From Massariosphaeria phaeospora (lineage: Eukaryota; Ascomycota; Dothideomycetes; Pleosporales): a stretch of DNA of 64,000 nucleotides. The notes under the pieces are model-generated. The model made no database searches and had not been told where the DNA came from. It saw nothing but the letters and a program-made list of their open reading frames with translations. The translations under genes were made by a program, and so were the position numbers. Positions within the stretch are counted from its first letter, which is position 1. Every line of letters begins with the position of its first letter. Positions 12,266-22,592 of this stretch are shown one piece after another. The stretch is from positions 1,426,001 to 1,490,000 of the forward strand of contig JAADJZ010000007.1 in the NCBI GenBank assembly GCA_011032825.1, read 5' to 3'.

Positions 12266-13021
12266 CGTCGCTCATCGGTCCCACGGCGGCAGCTGGGTCT
12301 GGCGCTGGTCCTAAGATATTCTCCGGCCGTCGAGATTCCGCCAAGGCTGGTCGCGGCGCGCACTGCTGCGAGGTCGGCTTCGATGCCGTGGGGGTCGGCG
12401 CCGCGGAGGCTGGGGAGACGGAGAACGGGAGGGAGAACAAAGAGCGAGCGTCGTGAAACAAAGAGGAGACGGGCGCGACAAAGAACAGCGTGGTCCACAG
12501 TCGGCAGCGGCTGTCGGCGTGGAGCGTGGAGCGTGGAGGCAATGTCACAGTCGAGGAAGGACCTGCGGAGTCGTGCGGTCGTCGTTTCAACTTTCAGGGC
12601 AGGCCAACCGCGGATCGGCCAATCACAGCATGCGCAGCAGTCGGCGGGGAGGCGCAAGGAGCGGCGTCGTCGAGCGCGCACAGGAATAGGTCCAGCCGGC
12701 GATCAGCAGCAGTGTGAGCGTGAGCGTGAGCGTGAGCGTGAGTGTCGGTGGTGGTCAGCAGGAGGGAGTGGTAAGGTGCAGAAGTGGCCATTCCCGACCT
12801 CCGCGCCCCTGCCAAACCTCAAACACGATAACCCCAGATTGGCGGACAGGACCGCGCTAGGCTGCTCCGGGACACGATTGGGGATGCGAGGTTAGCGAAA
12901 CGGCCACGAAAGGGGTCGAGCGTCTCAGACACGACCTGCATCCGCCAGAATTCGTTTGCAACCAGGCGCATCTGTCTTGATCTGATCTGTGGGCGGCGCT
13001 TCCGCGAACGACACGTAACCC
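12266..13021. other. Upstream region of the BUD14-like gene
   Basis: GC-rich with several overlapping open frames in both directions, none protein-like. It should contain the BUD14-like promoter and leader. A hexanucleotide microsatellite is listed separately. Confidence 0.4.
12714..12741 (+). repeat. (GTGAGC)n microsatellite
   Basis: About 4.7 copies of the hexamer GTGAGC, the last slightly altered, in the upstream region of the BUD14-like gene. Confidence 0.85.
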
Positions 13022-13566
13022 GAGTCGTGGTCTTAGACTTCACAATCCTGCGCAAATCATGACGACACGGTAGTAGCATCCACCTGAAACCACTCGTTGC
13101 ATAACACCGACTTTCCGCGATCCTCCTGGCAGTGTATAGGATTTCAGCAGTATAGAAAGAGTTCTCCTCTAGCCTTCCAAAGTCCTATTGTATCTAGTAT
13201 AGTAGGTAATACGAGTCGTGGTCTTAGACTCCACAATCCTGCGCAAATCATGACGACACAGCAGCATCCACCTGAAACAATGCGTTGCTAATACGGCCTT
13301 TCCGCCATCCTCCTGGCAGTGTATAGGAATTTCAGCAGTATAGAAAGAGTTCTCCTCGAACCCCACAAAGTCCCTCTGTATCTACTATAGTGGGTAATGT
13401 CCTAATAGACCTAGGAGAGCGCCGATATGTGCAACCTGAAACAACTTGTTGCATATCACCAACTTTCCGCGATTCTCCTGGCAGTGTATAGGATTCCAGC
13501 AGTACAGAGAGAGTTCTCCTCTAGCCTTACAAAGTCCCTCTGTATCTATCATAGGGGGTCATGTCT
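13022..13566 (+). repeat. Three tandem copies of a ~190 bp repeat
   Basis: Unit 1 is about 13022-13210, unit 2 about 13211-13401, and unit 3, which lacks its first part, about 13428-13566. Shared landmarks are GAGTCGTGGTCTTAGACT, CCTGCGCAAATCATGACGAC, CACCTGAAAC, CCTGGCAGTGTATAGGA, AAGAGTTCTCCTC and TCTAGTATAG-type ends. Identity between units 1 and 2 is about 90 percent by eye. The 3' end core is the reverse complement of the start of the element at 24003, as expected for inverted termini of one transposon family. Confidence 0.85.
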
Positions 13567-13817
13567 AGGTCGAGTCTTACAAAGGTTTAGACAGCTAGCC
13601 AAAGAGCACAAGCATGGATAGGATACAGCTAGACTACTAAAAACTTAAGAGATAGAGAGAACAGAGCCAACAACAATGACAACAACAGTAAACCTAGTAA
13701 CAAACAACAACAGCAATAACAGCAATACCTCCCGCCCTACTCCAAACTCCAAACTCCGAACTCCGCTCAAAATCCCACACAAACCCAAAACCCCCCAAAA
13801 AATCAAGACCAGTCTGT

Positions 13818-14721
13818 TCAGAACACAAATTCCCCATCCTCTCCAAGACAATCCGGAAGTGTGGACAATATTTCTGCCACACTCCCCTCTACTTCAGCAG
13901 CGCGTTCGCGCTTTTCCTTTTCAGTTTCATATCCTACCTCACATTAGCAACAAGTCAGGATAAAGAACACGTAATATATGACATACCAAGTGCTCGTAGA
14001 GCACAGACAGCTGCATCCTTTTTCGCCTCACTTTTCCCCTTCACATATCCATGCCCTTTGATAGGGTCGTCCCTACCATCCACGGTGACGGTAACTTTGA
14101 CCCACCACCCTCTTCAAAGCCAGATGTAGGAGTAGTCGACAGATTTCGCGAAACCTCTTTGGAGGTATTCGTTAAGGCAAGAGACGGGGTGGGCTGCCGT
14201 GATACCCTTGGTGTAAGGCATAGTTGCAGTGCGACGAGACCAAGGAAGTCCGAGATGTTTTTAAGGTCGTTCGGCTTGAAGTAGTCGACTGGGTTAATAG
14301 TAGCGAGACTAAGGAAGTCGGAGATGTTCTTCAGGTCGTCCGGCTTGAAGTAGTCGACTGGGTTGATGGTAGCGAGACCAAGGAAGTCGGAAATTTTCTT
14401 GAGGTCGTTCGGCTTGAAGTAGTCGACTGGGTTGATAGTAGCGAGCCCAAGGAAGTCGGAAATGTTCTTGAGGTCGTTCGGCTTGAAGTAGTCGACTGGG
14501 TTGATGGTAGCGAGCCCAAGGAAGTCGGAGATGTTCTTCAGGTCGTTCGGCTTGAAGTAGTCGACCGGGTGGTGTGCTGGAGTTTCGGAAAAGGGTGTGG
14601 TAAAAAGGGTGCGTTTTGGTAATGTGTTGTGAGAGTGGGTTCTATTTCTGGATGTGTTCGGCCAGGCGGAAGACGATGAAGGTTCCTGTGTGTGGGTGTG
14701 GTTTGGAAACGATGAGGTCTT
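13818..14721 (-). pseudogene. Degenerate double-stranded-RNA-binding-domain gene with 23-aa repeats
   Basis: The 3' part encodes a dsRBD-like C terminus: LNEYLQRGFAKSVDYSY, then VKVTVTVDGRDDPIKGHGY, then KSEAKKDAAVCALRALG. It splices over a 53 nt intron (13986-13934, CTAAT branch site) to YETEKEKRERAAEVEGS and a stop at 13818-13820. The frame is broken: a TGA at 14114-14116 interrupts the domain, and the 5' part lies in another frame. That 5' part opens after a CCTAG acceptor (14722-14724), is Ser-rich, then holds about five 23-residue repeats (consensus NISDFLGLATINP + VDYFKPNDLK). At least one frameshift separates it from the dsRBD. No ATG exon was found. dsRBDs bind A-form RNA duplexes in Dicer, RNase III and ADAR-type proteins. 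A living gene with unusual splicing is less likely. Confidence 0.55.
14232..14574. repeat. 69 bp minisatellite, about five copies
   Basis: The landmark GTAGTCGAC recurs at 14281, 14350, 14419, 14488 and 14557, an exact 69 bp period. Units differ by a few substitutions and no indels, so the period stays a multiple of three and reading frames stay open through the array on both strands. The minus frame giving DYFKPNDLKNISDFLGLATI looks most like protein. Confidence 0.95.
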
Positions 14722-15191
14722 CTAGGATATGATGAGAACAGGTCAGAGTTTTTGCACAAGAGGAATTGGCTTCAGAGTCTTGGGCAGAAGAGAACTGCGT
14801 TGCATACCTGACAAGAGGGAACTGCGTTGGATACTCGACAAAAGCAGTGGGCAAGGGCAACCCTTTATACTACAGAAGAGAGACCTCAAAATTTTCCTTC
14901 TCATTAGTGCATTTATAAGCTAACCCGATTTTGATAATCACCATCGTCTCCTGAACCACGGCTCGTCTCCTGAACCATGGGAGCATGGGAGCATGAGCAT
15001 ATGTTGGTAAGGTGAATCGGCAACGAGACGGCGCATGGTGAACGGCCATCCAATAAGCAAGCGCTTGATTCGCAAAGTAATGTATATTACTAGATAGCGC
15101 AGTAGACCAAGTAAGTATTACAAGTAGTAATACAGCTCATTCGCTCCCATATGAATCTCTTCCAAACCACGTAACGCCAGTCCGTAAAAGT
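14722..15191. other. Gene-poor stretch upstream of the dsRBD relic
   Basis: A minus frame (down from 14860) with repeated YPTQFPLVR / YATQFSSAQ wording leads into the acceptor used by the relic, but it begins with TTG and has no ATG. A TATAAA lies near 14915-14920 on the minus strand. A short tandem duplication (CGTCTCCTGAACCA, twice) occupies about 14947-14980. Confidence 0.4.
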
Positions 15192-15445
15192 CTAAACCCG
15201 GGGCATCCAAGCAAGCCCATATGCAACGCTGGTACTGAAAGCCGTAAGATGGAGGAAAGGGGGTATCGCGGAAATCCGGGAGTGATAAGAGGAGAACGCT
15301 GATACCGCCGAAATGATGCAAAGAAAAGTAAAAGCCCAGAAGCAGTCGTAGAGAAATGCGCCGGGCTCGACCATAGTGCCCTCGAGCATGCGGCTTCTGC
15401 TGCACGGGCGCCGCCTGTTTGACGCGCCGCAGCCAGCTATCTTGT
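15192..15445 (-). other. Hydrophobic open frame just downstream of the Sec2-like gene
   Basis: One minus frame carries a membrane-like segment (AFLYDCFWAFTFLCIISAVS). It overlaps the Sec2 stop codon in another frame. It could be an alternative 3' exon or chance in the 3' untranslated region. No independent start with good context is seen. Confidence 0.25.
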
Positions 15446-16234
15446 TCACAACTTCCGAGGCGCAGACGCAGCATTTGGCGCCGCCAACATAGCCTTTACA
15501 CGATCGATTCGCGTAACCGCTTTCTCCAAGCGCTCGAGCCTCGCCATCTTATCTTTGTCCTTCTTCTCGAGCTGCTCCACCCTCGCCTCCAGCTTCGCCC
15601 TCGCCTTGCGCTCCGAAGCCACCATCTCATTAGCCTGCGAAAAGAGCTGCACGCTCAGCTCCTCAATCTCCGAGTCCACCCTCCGCACCCTGTCCTCGGC
15701 CTTTGCCCGCAGCGCGCGCTCTTTCTCGAGTTGTTCGAGTAGTTCGGTGTCGGCGGGTGGTAGTTGTGCGGGTGGCTGTTGGTGCTGTGCAGGCGAGCCG
15801 CGGCGGCCGGTGAGGAAGGAGAAGCGGGATTGCTTAGCAGAGAGGGAGTTTGCAGTTGAGGGTCGAGGTTCTTCGTTGGAGAGTCGGCTGAGGGTGAGCG
15901 AGTCCGAGGTGTTGGAGCGCAAAGGCCCGTTCTGGGAAGTTTTGATGCTGCGCAGCTGGTCTTCGTAGTCGGCGCATCTGTCCACTGTCGCAAGGAGTTA
16001 GCATGAAATCATGTGCCGAGCTGTGTGCACTGAATAAACAATGGTCGACATACCAGCAGCAGTTGCCTTGTCCGTCAATATTTGAACCTGCGCTTCCAGC
16101 TCTCTGACCCTTCTCTGTGCGTCGCCAGCCTCTGGGCTCAGGGACACATTCGTCCCGCACTTCGGACAGCTATGCGCATGACCCGCCATCTTCTGGGTGT
16201 GTACTGACGGCGCAGGCGGAATCTCGACGGCCAT
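15446..16234 (-). CDS. Sec2 domain protein (Rab exchange factor-like), short
   Basis: The Sec2 domain is a long parallel coiled coil that catalyses GDP/GTP exchange on Sec4-type Rab GTPases in secretory-vesicle traffic. Exon 1 is 16234-16054, the intron 69 nt, and exon 2 is 15984-15446, giving 239 aa. The N terminus has one CPKCG knuckle (HSCPKCGTNVSL) and a coiled coil (AQRRVRELEAQVQIL). After a Ser-rich linker a long coiled coil carries the Sec2 signature region (LSVQLFSQANEMVASERKAR) and ends RLEKAVTRIDRVK. Yeast Sec2 is much longer, so this is a minimal version found widely in moulds. A GTAAAG near the 3' end could act as an alternative donor and extend the protein into frames over 15118-15446. 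Whether it has exchange activity is not shown. Confidence 0.8.
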
Positions 16235-18616
16235 AAGTCGCGTGCGCTTACTCTCGGTGTCCGACGTAGTAATGCGGGTCTCCAGTGAAGACGGTGTAGA
16301 AAATGGAGTCGATAGCAGAAATAGAAAATAGCTGGTGGGGCGCCGTTGCGTGGAGGTGGAGGCGAAGTATGTCGGTCGCGGGACGGAGGTTGACTCCAGG
16401 TTTCAGATGGACCCTGGTCTATTTACGCACGCGCTTTAAGCTACAAAGGGCAAGCTCGATCATCTAGACTCGGGAGATCATGTGAGGGCAGGGTACAGGG
16501 GCACTTCAATCTGTACATTCCGCCCTCAGTAACGCACCACCAATAAAAGCAGCTGTGGCACCCTCAGCCACAAGCCTCTGACCAATAGGAAGATAGGAAT
16601 CATAGCCTCTTGATGATTCAGCTGGGAGCTCATTGGTGCTACTACCGAGGCCACGCAGCTCAGGGATAACCTATCTGCATCTCGGGACTAACAGCGAACG
16701 ACAAAGGCTACAGCGAAGTCTAGTTCACACTGCAGTCGTACTGCAGCCCTATCAATCCAAACAACCTATTCTGTGCAAGGGCTTGATACTGGCTGGCCCC
16801 TACACTGCAGAACGCAGTCAATCATACAGAGTCAGATACATATGGCGACAGGCAAAGAAAAGCTCCTTTACGTTGAAAATCCACAACGCTGACCTTTCCC
16901 TTGTATGACAGTCCGTGTGTGTTGGCGCTGCGGCGAATACTGGAAACCACCAATACAGCTAGGTAGACCCCAGGGAAAAGTTTTCGTGAGCCTATGGACG
17001 AGCCTTCTTTCATTACGTAGACCCCACCGCCCTAGCAGAAGTCGTTTCCAATGCGCACATTATTTAGGATACTATATACAATAGGACATTGTACGCATAG
17101 AGATTGAAACCTGTCTTTATCAGAAATGAATTATGACAGGGGAGTGGCCTTATGGTCGGTATTTGCAGAGGAAGATTCGCTCTAATATGTACAACCGCTT
17201 TCGTGCTAAAGGACAGTGAATTCTTCTTCTAATCAAGTCAAAAGGGGGTGTCCATCGCTCGACGTTTGCGAGGCCCTCGCCCGATTTGTGGTTGTTTTCT
17301 GGACTCGGTGATGCCTTATTCGAGAGCCGAGTCTAACGGAAGAGTGGCTGTGGACTTAAGCTGAAGAATCTATGAGTCGAAGCGGGTCCAGCTGCGAGTT
17401 CTGTACAAAATTTGAACTAGGCTTCTCATATGTTTATGCTATACGGTGAACCTGAGCGCCGCGTACTTGTGTGGCATTTTACCTACAGGGCAGCTTGAGA
17501 GATACACCTTACGCTGCTGCTCTCCGACTGGAAAGAGCAATTGAGAAAAGAACCTGACCTTTTCGCTAAGCACCTATCGCAGGCTTTCGTGCAGCTGACC
17601 GAATAGATTACAGTTCCGGGTCTAAAACCTCATTAGGATTGGAATCAAGATCAAATTCTGGTAAACGGGCCGCTAGTAGCGAGGGTATCGTGGCTCTTGG
17701 TGGATATCGGGAGGCTTGCCTAGCTGAGAAGTCGGATGGGTACTCGCGGCCGTAAAAGCCCACAAACATAGAAAATCGAAGTAGCAATAGGGCTTGCTAC
17801 ATATCAGTAAGTCACGCTGCGCTCATGAAGGCTTGACGCTTGCGAGGCCGTGACCCGTTTGTTCTTGAGGCGAAAGTGGTGTTTCGAGGGTAAATAGCGC
17901 CTTGTAGAGAGCTCCTAGTAAAGAGCGCCTAGTACGCCTGGAAAGCACATCCGAGCGGGCTCACGTAGCTCTCCTAAGGGTCCGACCCGGATGCTTCAGC
18001 GCCCTGGGAAGAACAGGCCACATCGACCCCCCGATTCCACCCGCTCGCATAGCATAGGGCGTGAGTCAACACTCGTAGCGTATTCGGAACAATGAGGCTC
18101 CGCTTGAGCTGCTCGCGCAAACTTTCTCTGTAGCGTTTTCGGAATAGGTGCTCGCACAGTACTCCGCGCCCCAGCGTGGGTGCATGCTCTCCAGATGAAA
18201 TCAAAAGTTTGGTTCCTCATCTGTCCCGTCTTTCCCACCGGTCCTTCAGGCTCCAACATCCAATATTCTGGGGCACAGTAATTGTGTTGTCCTATGAACC
18301 GAGTCATGCGAGGCAATGCCCTGGTGGTGGTTCTTCCGCGCACTCCGGTTGAGATATCTGCGTGCTATCATAGGCTCTTCTCTTTGCTGTGCGCTTCGAT
18401 CGTTGGTACTGTGGCGGTGCGTGTTCTTTAGAGTTTTGCCATGCTGTAAGCTGCAGGATGCCCTCCCACATAAAAGGTTCCTCTCTCCTTGCTCTCGTCT
18501 TCTGTACTCGCACACACTGACCACACCATCTACACCATCTACACCATCCACAACATAGACCCACAGCCAACTCTTTCTACTACCAGATCACTCTACGCAA
18601 CTTCTCTTCAAAAAAG
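16235..18616. other. Intergenic, no confident gene
   Basis: The first part is the promoter side of the Sec2-like gene. 17065-17095 holds a single transposon-end match (ACTATATACAATAGG). Two 36 bp blocks (17258-17294 and 17831-17868, core TTGCGAGGCC) are diverged copies of each other. An antisense frame at 17996-18343 is open for 115 codons but has no recognisable domain. Just upstream of the bZIP-like gene, CATCTACAC is repeated (18526-18550). Confidence 0.4.
17065..17095 (+). repeat. Solo repeat-end fragment
   Basis: The sequence ACTATATACAATAGGACATTG resembles the 5' end of the repeat copy at 24003 and, reversed, the 3' ends at 13022-13566. It is short, so the assignment is tentative. Confidence 0.4.
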
Positions 18617-18671
18617 GTAAGCAGTCTAATTGTCAGTTAGTTTTCTTACAATTAGCTTACCTCTTTCATAG
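18617..18671 (+). other. Probable 5' UTR intron of the bZIP-like gene
   Basis: GTAAGC at 18617 and CATAG at 18667-18671 bound a 55 nt stretch that ends six bases before the start codon. Donor and acceptor match the local consensus, so the leader is probably spliced. Confidence 0.6.
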
Positions 18672-18677
18672 CCCACC

Positions 18678-19256
18678 ATGAGCGACCCATTTCTCGTCCA
18701 CCAACCAAGCCAATACCTTGAGCAGTCAGCTGCTAAGACAAAGTCTAAGGGTGGAAGACCTCCGCAAGATATAAGCCACCTGCCTCCAACAGAACAGGCC
18801 AAAAAACTAGACCAACGGGAAAGGAACAGGTTGGCGTCACAAAAACAGCGGGACAAGAAGAAAGCAATGCAGAGCGCCGCGCAGCAAGGCGTGATGGGCA
18901 CCAACCCGCCTCACAACTCTCCTTTGGTCCCGCCTCCGCCAGCGTATCCCACCTGGGTGCCATTCGCGGTGCCAGAGGATCCTCCCAACAACGTGTCGAT
19001 ATGGCAGGGTCCTCCAGGCCCCGACTTCTGGGCTCCGGATATCCCCTCGAGTTCGGATCCGCTGTCGTATCCTATCAACATAGAACTCGAGGCAATAGCG
19101 TATCCTAATAACCAAGAGCCATTATGGCTGAATACTCCAGCCACGACTCAGATACCTCATGAAATGGTTCGCTCGTACGTCGACGAGAGGCATTGGGTCT
19201 CTCAGCAGCAGCAGAACAGCTCCAGGACAAGTTCTTGGACGAGTGGTCAGTTTTGA
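18678..19256 (+). CDS. bZIP-like DNA-binding protein lacking a leucine zipper
   Basis: A single-exon frame of 192 aa starts at an ATG in good context (CCCACCATGA). Residues about 46-62 form a bZIP basic region: LDQRERNRLASQKQRDKKK, with the N-x7-R spacing (NRLASQKQR) that contacts DNA in AP-1-type factors. A GGRPP motif upstream resembles an AT-hook core. The heptad leucines that should follow are absent: after the basic region the chain turns Pro-rich (PPHNSPLVPPPPAYP), then acidic and Gln-rich. Such proteins could bind DNA through a partner or act as inhibitors. I infer this from the missing zipper and have no direct evidence. I see no frameshift that would restore a zipper. Confidence 0.7.
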   Translation: MSDPFLVHQPSQYLEQSAAKTKSKGGRPPQDISHLPPTEQAKKLDQRERNRLASQKQRDKKKAMQSAAQQGVMGTNPPHNSPLVPPPPAYPTWVPFAVPEDPPNNVSIWQGPPGPDFWAPDIPSSSDPLSYPINIELEAIAYPNNQEPLWLNTPATTQIPHEMVRSYVDERHWVSQQQQNSSRTSSWTSGQF

Positions 19257-20406
19257 GGTTGGTGTGCGTAGCATGGGGCTTACATGTGAAAATTTTCCGC
19301 GGGTGATTGTCTTCAGGTAATTGATTGTACTGTCGGAACATTATGATGTACATTGTCTAGTCTAGTATACACGACTAAGACATTCATGGCTTGATACAAA
19401 CGATTATTGCGAAATCCACCTAGGCTGAAATGTTGGTGAAGATGGCTTCGTTCTCGGGGGGTCAGGGGCAGGATTACGTCATGCTTGCGACCAATGAGCG
19501 AGTAGTATAGAACATACAGCATATGTGGCATGATATTTTTTGTCGCTCCAACTGCAAAGCTTGGCGTTCGTGCATGGTGTCTGAATAATGCCCAATAGCC
19601 ACGGAGTACTCGGTAAGGTCTGGCGCGTTGGAAGGCTGGTTGGCACCGGCGGCAGCAACCTCGAACGGGTTATTAGGGCTGGATCGGGCATGTATAACAT
19701 ATACGGTAGTCTTTGCGCTCTCTTTCCCAAGGCTCTTTTTCCCAGGTTGTGCCATGCTCCAGTGCGGCGCCGTTCGACGGAACAGTGAAGGACGTGTCGG
19801 GCAGGGCCAGTCGGAACTCGGCGCAGAGGAGGTCTGCTAGATGCAGCAACGGGCGATGCAGTTCACGACTTTTCTCCCGGGTCGAGGTCGAGAATTTGCC
19901 AGCAGGCCCTGGGCGCCGGGGGTGCCTCAGGCCGCACACCGAGTCGTGCTGGCCCAGCTGCCGGTGCATGCATGCCATCCAGGCGCCACCGCCGCACCTG
20001 CAAGCGAGGCGGCCGAACAGTGAACAGTGCGGAGTGAACGGGTGCCGCCATGCAGAGGCCGCCGACGACCACGCCAACGATCAATCTCGTGTATACCTGC
20101 GGACCGCCATGGGCAGCTGCAGCGCGCGTCGTGTCGCCGCTCCATTTGCTCCAGCTGCGCGCTTGTGGCCCCTCTGCTTCATGTCGAGCGCCGCAAGGAG
20201 ACTTCTCTCGCCCACACGCGCTATCCAGCAGTCTCCTGTCCGCATTGCTCTCATTGATACCCACCCAACAGCAGCTTGCATACACGCCCCACGCGCGCTT
20301 GTCGCCGGTGAGTGAGTGAGTGAGTGAGTGAGTGAGGGTACGAAGACACGGCCGGCCGCTGCACACTCCAGTATAGTACGAGGCCCCGCCGCCCGCACCG
20401 CCCACC
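19257..20406. other. Intergenic with a weak small-gene candidate
   Basis: A minus-strand frame (19755 to 19474, 93 aa, start MAQPGKKSLGKESAK) is hydrophilic and protein-like but has no recognised domain and no support beyond being open. The rest is GC-rich upstream DNA of the prenyl synthase gene. Confidence 0.3.
20308..20338 (+). repeat. (GTGA)n microsatellite
   Basis: About seven and a half tandem copies of GTGA lie 70 bp upstream of the prenyl synthase start codon, probably in its leader. Confidence 0.9.
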
Positions 20407-21747
20407 ATGCCGCCGGTGTCTTCGCACTCGCCGTTTGCTTCCCCGAACGCCATCCCGCCCCGCACCAGCTCGCACGGCATCGCCAACGGCGTCCGGCACC
20501 GCTCCAGCGTCCTGCGCCCGCTCTCCGAGATCGACTGGATGAGCCAGAGCAAGAAGACCAAGCACAGTCACAGCACCGGCAACCTGCTGCAACCCTCGCT
20601 GGCCCAACACACCCCCGCAAACACACACCCACACCCACACCCACACCCCACGCCCATGGCTCCCCCGCCGCCGCCGCCCGGCTCGCTGAACGGGGTCGGC
20701 GACAGCCTGATCTACGGGCAGAGGACGTGGAGCGAGGAGAAAGAACGCATCCTGCTCGGGCCGTACGACTATCTCTACGGCCACCCGGGCAAGGACATCC
20801 GCAGCCAGCTCATCGCCGCGTTTAACAAGTGGCTGCGGGTCCCGGCCGAGCGGCTCGACGTCATTACCCGCGTGGTCGGAATGCTGCATACCGCATCGCT
20901 ACTGTATGCCCATTGTCCCCCTGTACCCCAGCGGCTAGCTAACGCTGTGCAACAGAGTCGACGACGTCGAGGACTCGTCGGTGCTGCGTCGCGGCATCCC
21001 CGTTGCCAACAGCATTTTTGGCGTTGCCCAGACCATCAACACGGCCAATTATGTCTACTTCAAGGCGCTGCAAGAGCTGGCGCTCATGGGCAACCCCAAG
21101 CTCGTGGAAATCTACACCGAGGAGCTGCTCAATCTGCATCGGGGCCAGGGCATGGATCTGTACTGGAGGGACAGTCTGACTTGTCCAAGCGAGGCCGACT
21201 ACCTGGAAATGGTGGGCAACAAGACCGGCGGCCTCTTTCGATTGGCTATCAAGCTGATGCAGGCGGAGAGCGCGGTGCAAGTGTACGTTCCTCCCTTGCT
21301 CTCTTCCTGCCCCGTTCTGAGCTAATGCCGACTGCCCGCAACAGCGACTGCGCACCTCTCGTCTCGACCGTCGGCCTGCTCTTCCAGATCCTCGACGACC
21401 ACCTCAACCTCTCCCCCACCTCCGGCTACTCATCCCTCAAGGGCGTGTGCGAAGACCTCACCGAAGGAAAGTTCTCGTTCCCGGTCATCCACGCCATCCG
21501 TGCCGACCCCTCCAACCTCGTCCTGATCAGCATCCTGAAGCAGAAGACGAACGACGAGGAAGTCAAGCGGTACGCTGTGAAATACATGGAAGAAAAAGGC
21601 AGCTTCGAGTACTCAAAGCGAATCATCAACGAACTGCAGCAGAAGTCGGAAGAGCTCGTGAGCCAGGTAGAGCGGACTATCGGCCAGGAAGGCATCGAGG
21701 GCGCCCAGGCACTGCATGCTGTACTGGAGCGATTGGTGCTCAAGTGA
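20407..21747 (+). CDS. BTS1: Geranylgeranyl diphosphate synthase
   Basis: The enzyme condenses isopentenyl diphosphate with farnesyl diphosphate to the C20 chain used for protein prenylation, carotenoids and diterpenes. Exons are 20407-20903, 20956-21282 and 21345-21747 (introns 52 and 62 nt), giving 408 aa. The N terminus (about 90 residues) is disordered with a His-Pro repeat and poly-Pro. The catalytic fold starts at [20 protein letters not shown]. The first Asp-rich motif, DDVED, is created right after intron 1, followed by [22 protein letters not shown] lies midway, and the second Asp-rich motif is DDHLN ([12 protein letters not shown]). [14 protein letters not shown] follows. All catalytic motifs are intact. 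No terpene cyclase or P450 gene is adjacent, so a housekeeping role is more likely than a secondary-metabolism role. Confidence 0.93.
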   Translation: MPPVSSHSPFASPNAIPPRTSSHGIANGVRHRSSVLRPLSEIDWMSQSKKTKHSHSTGNLLQPSLAQHTPANTHPHPHPHPTPMAPPPPPPGSLNGVGDSLIYGQRTWSEEKERILLGPYDYLYGHPGKDIRSQLIAAFNKWLRVPAERLDVITRVVGMLHTASLLYAHCPPVPQRLANAVQQSRRRRGLVGAASRHPRCQQHFWRCPDHQHGQLCLLQGAARAGAHGQPQARGNLHRGAAQSASGPGHGSVLEGQSDLSKRGRLPGNGGQQDRRPLSIGYQADAGGERGASVRSSLALFLPRSELMPTARNSDCAPLVSTVGLLFQILDDHLNLSPTSGYSSLKGVCEDLTEGKFSFPVIHAIRADPSNLVLISILKQKTNDEEVKRYAVKYMEEKGSFEYSKRIINELQQKSEELVSQVERTIGQEGIEGAQALHAVLERLVLK

Positions 21748-22592
21748 ACAGAGGCGTATGGCGCGTCCATGCTGATCATTGGCCAATCGTGTTCGTGTGC
21801 ATCAGTGTCAGTGTTTATGGCTTCATGACGTTCATGTCTCTGCTTTGGCGGCCATATGGGACCGCATTAATATGCCCAAATCGTAATATTTGGATCGCTG
21901 GATCAACGAGCAGATGGGAGGGCATGCTATATTTGCCCATATTGGCGAAAGATAGGCTCTGGGCAAGCAAATAGGATAGGCAAAGCGATGCCGTAGATTG
22001 TTGGTGCTAGAATCAACTAAACACCACTCTTGTACACTTTTGGCACTGTGACACTGTCGAATGAAGATCTATGAATTGCTGATCCTTTCTGACTTCCTCT
22101 ATCTCCGTGTGTGTGGTGGCATAGTTGGTGACTTTGCACCCTTGGGCGAGAAAAGGCACACACCTGTCTTTCTCTCACACACCCTCGCTCACTTGCTTCC
22201 AAGGTTCACGTCACTTCACATCACTGCACATGCACCCGAAAGCGATGTTTATAGCCTTTCTTCTTGAACAGAACAGTGAACGCATAATGGCATTTCTCAT
22301 CAGAAACGTCCGTAATCTATTAAGACGCAATATGGAAAGTACTCTTGCTAGGCAAATAGGCCCATGCTTTGAAAACACATAAGTGTAGCCGCCATAGTCG
22401 CTACCATGCATCGTTCGTTCCGAGCAAACCTTAACGCCCGTGCTGTACTCGTAAGAGTAGCTCATAAAATGTTCCATCCCAATTGATAGCAGATGCCGTA
22501 TTCGTAACCCGTAGTCTTCATATGCTTTCGGAACGAACAGAACCGAGAGATGCATCTTGAGCAATGAAGAACAATGCCCGTTTCATCATCCC
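21748..22592. other. Intergenic between converging genes
   Basis: The prenyl synthase and the 2EXR-like gene converge here, so the stretch should hold two 3' ends. No gene seen. Confidence 0.4.

Noticed and set aside
12251..12895. Plus frame of 214 codons antisense to the start of the BUD14-like gene
   Set aside because: Arg-rich, overlaps the first exon and intron of a solid gene, includes the GTGAGC microsatellite.
13022..13566. CRISPR-like array of spaced repeats
   Set aside because: Units are 190 bp, contiguous and diverged, in a fungal genome; no spacer structure.
19863..20561. Minus frame of 232 codons antisense to the prenyl synthase start
   Set aside because: Runs through a microsatellite and overlaps the well-supported synthase gene.
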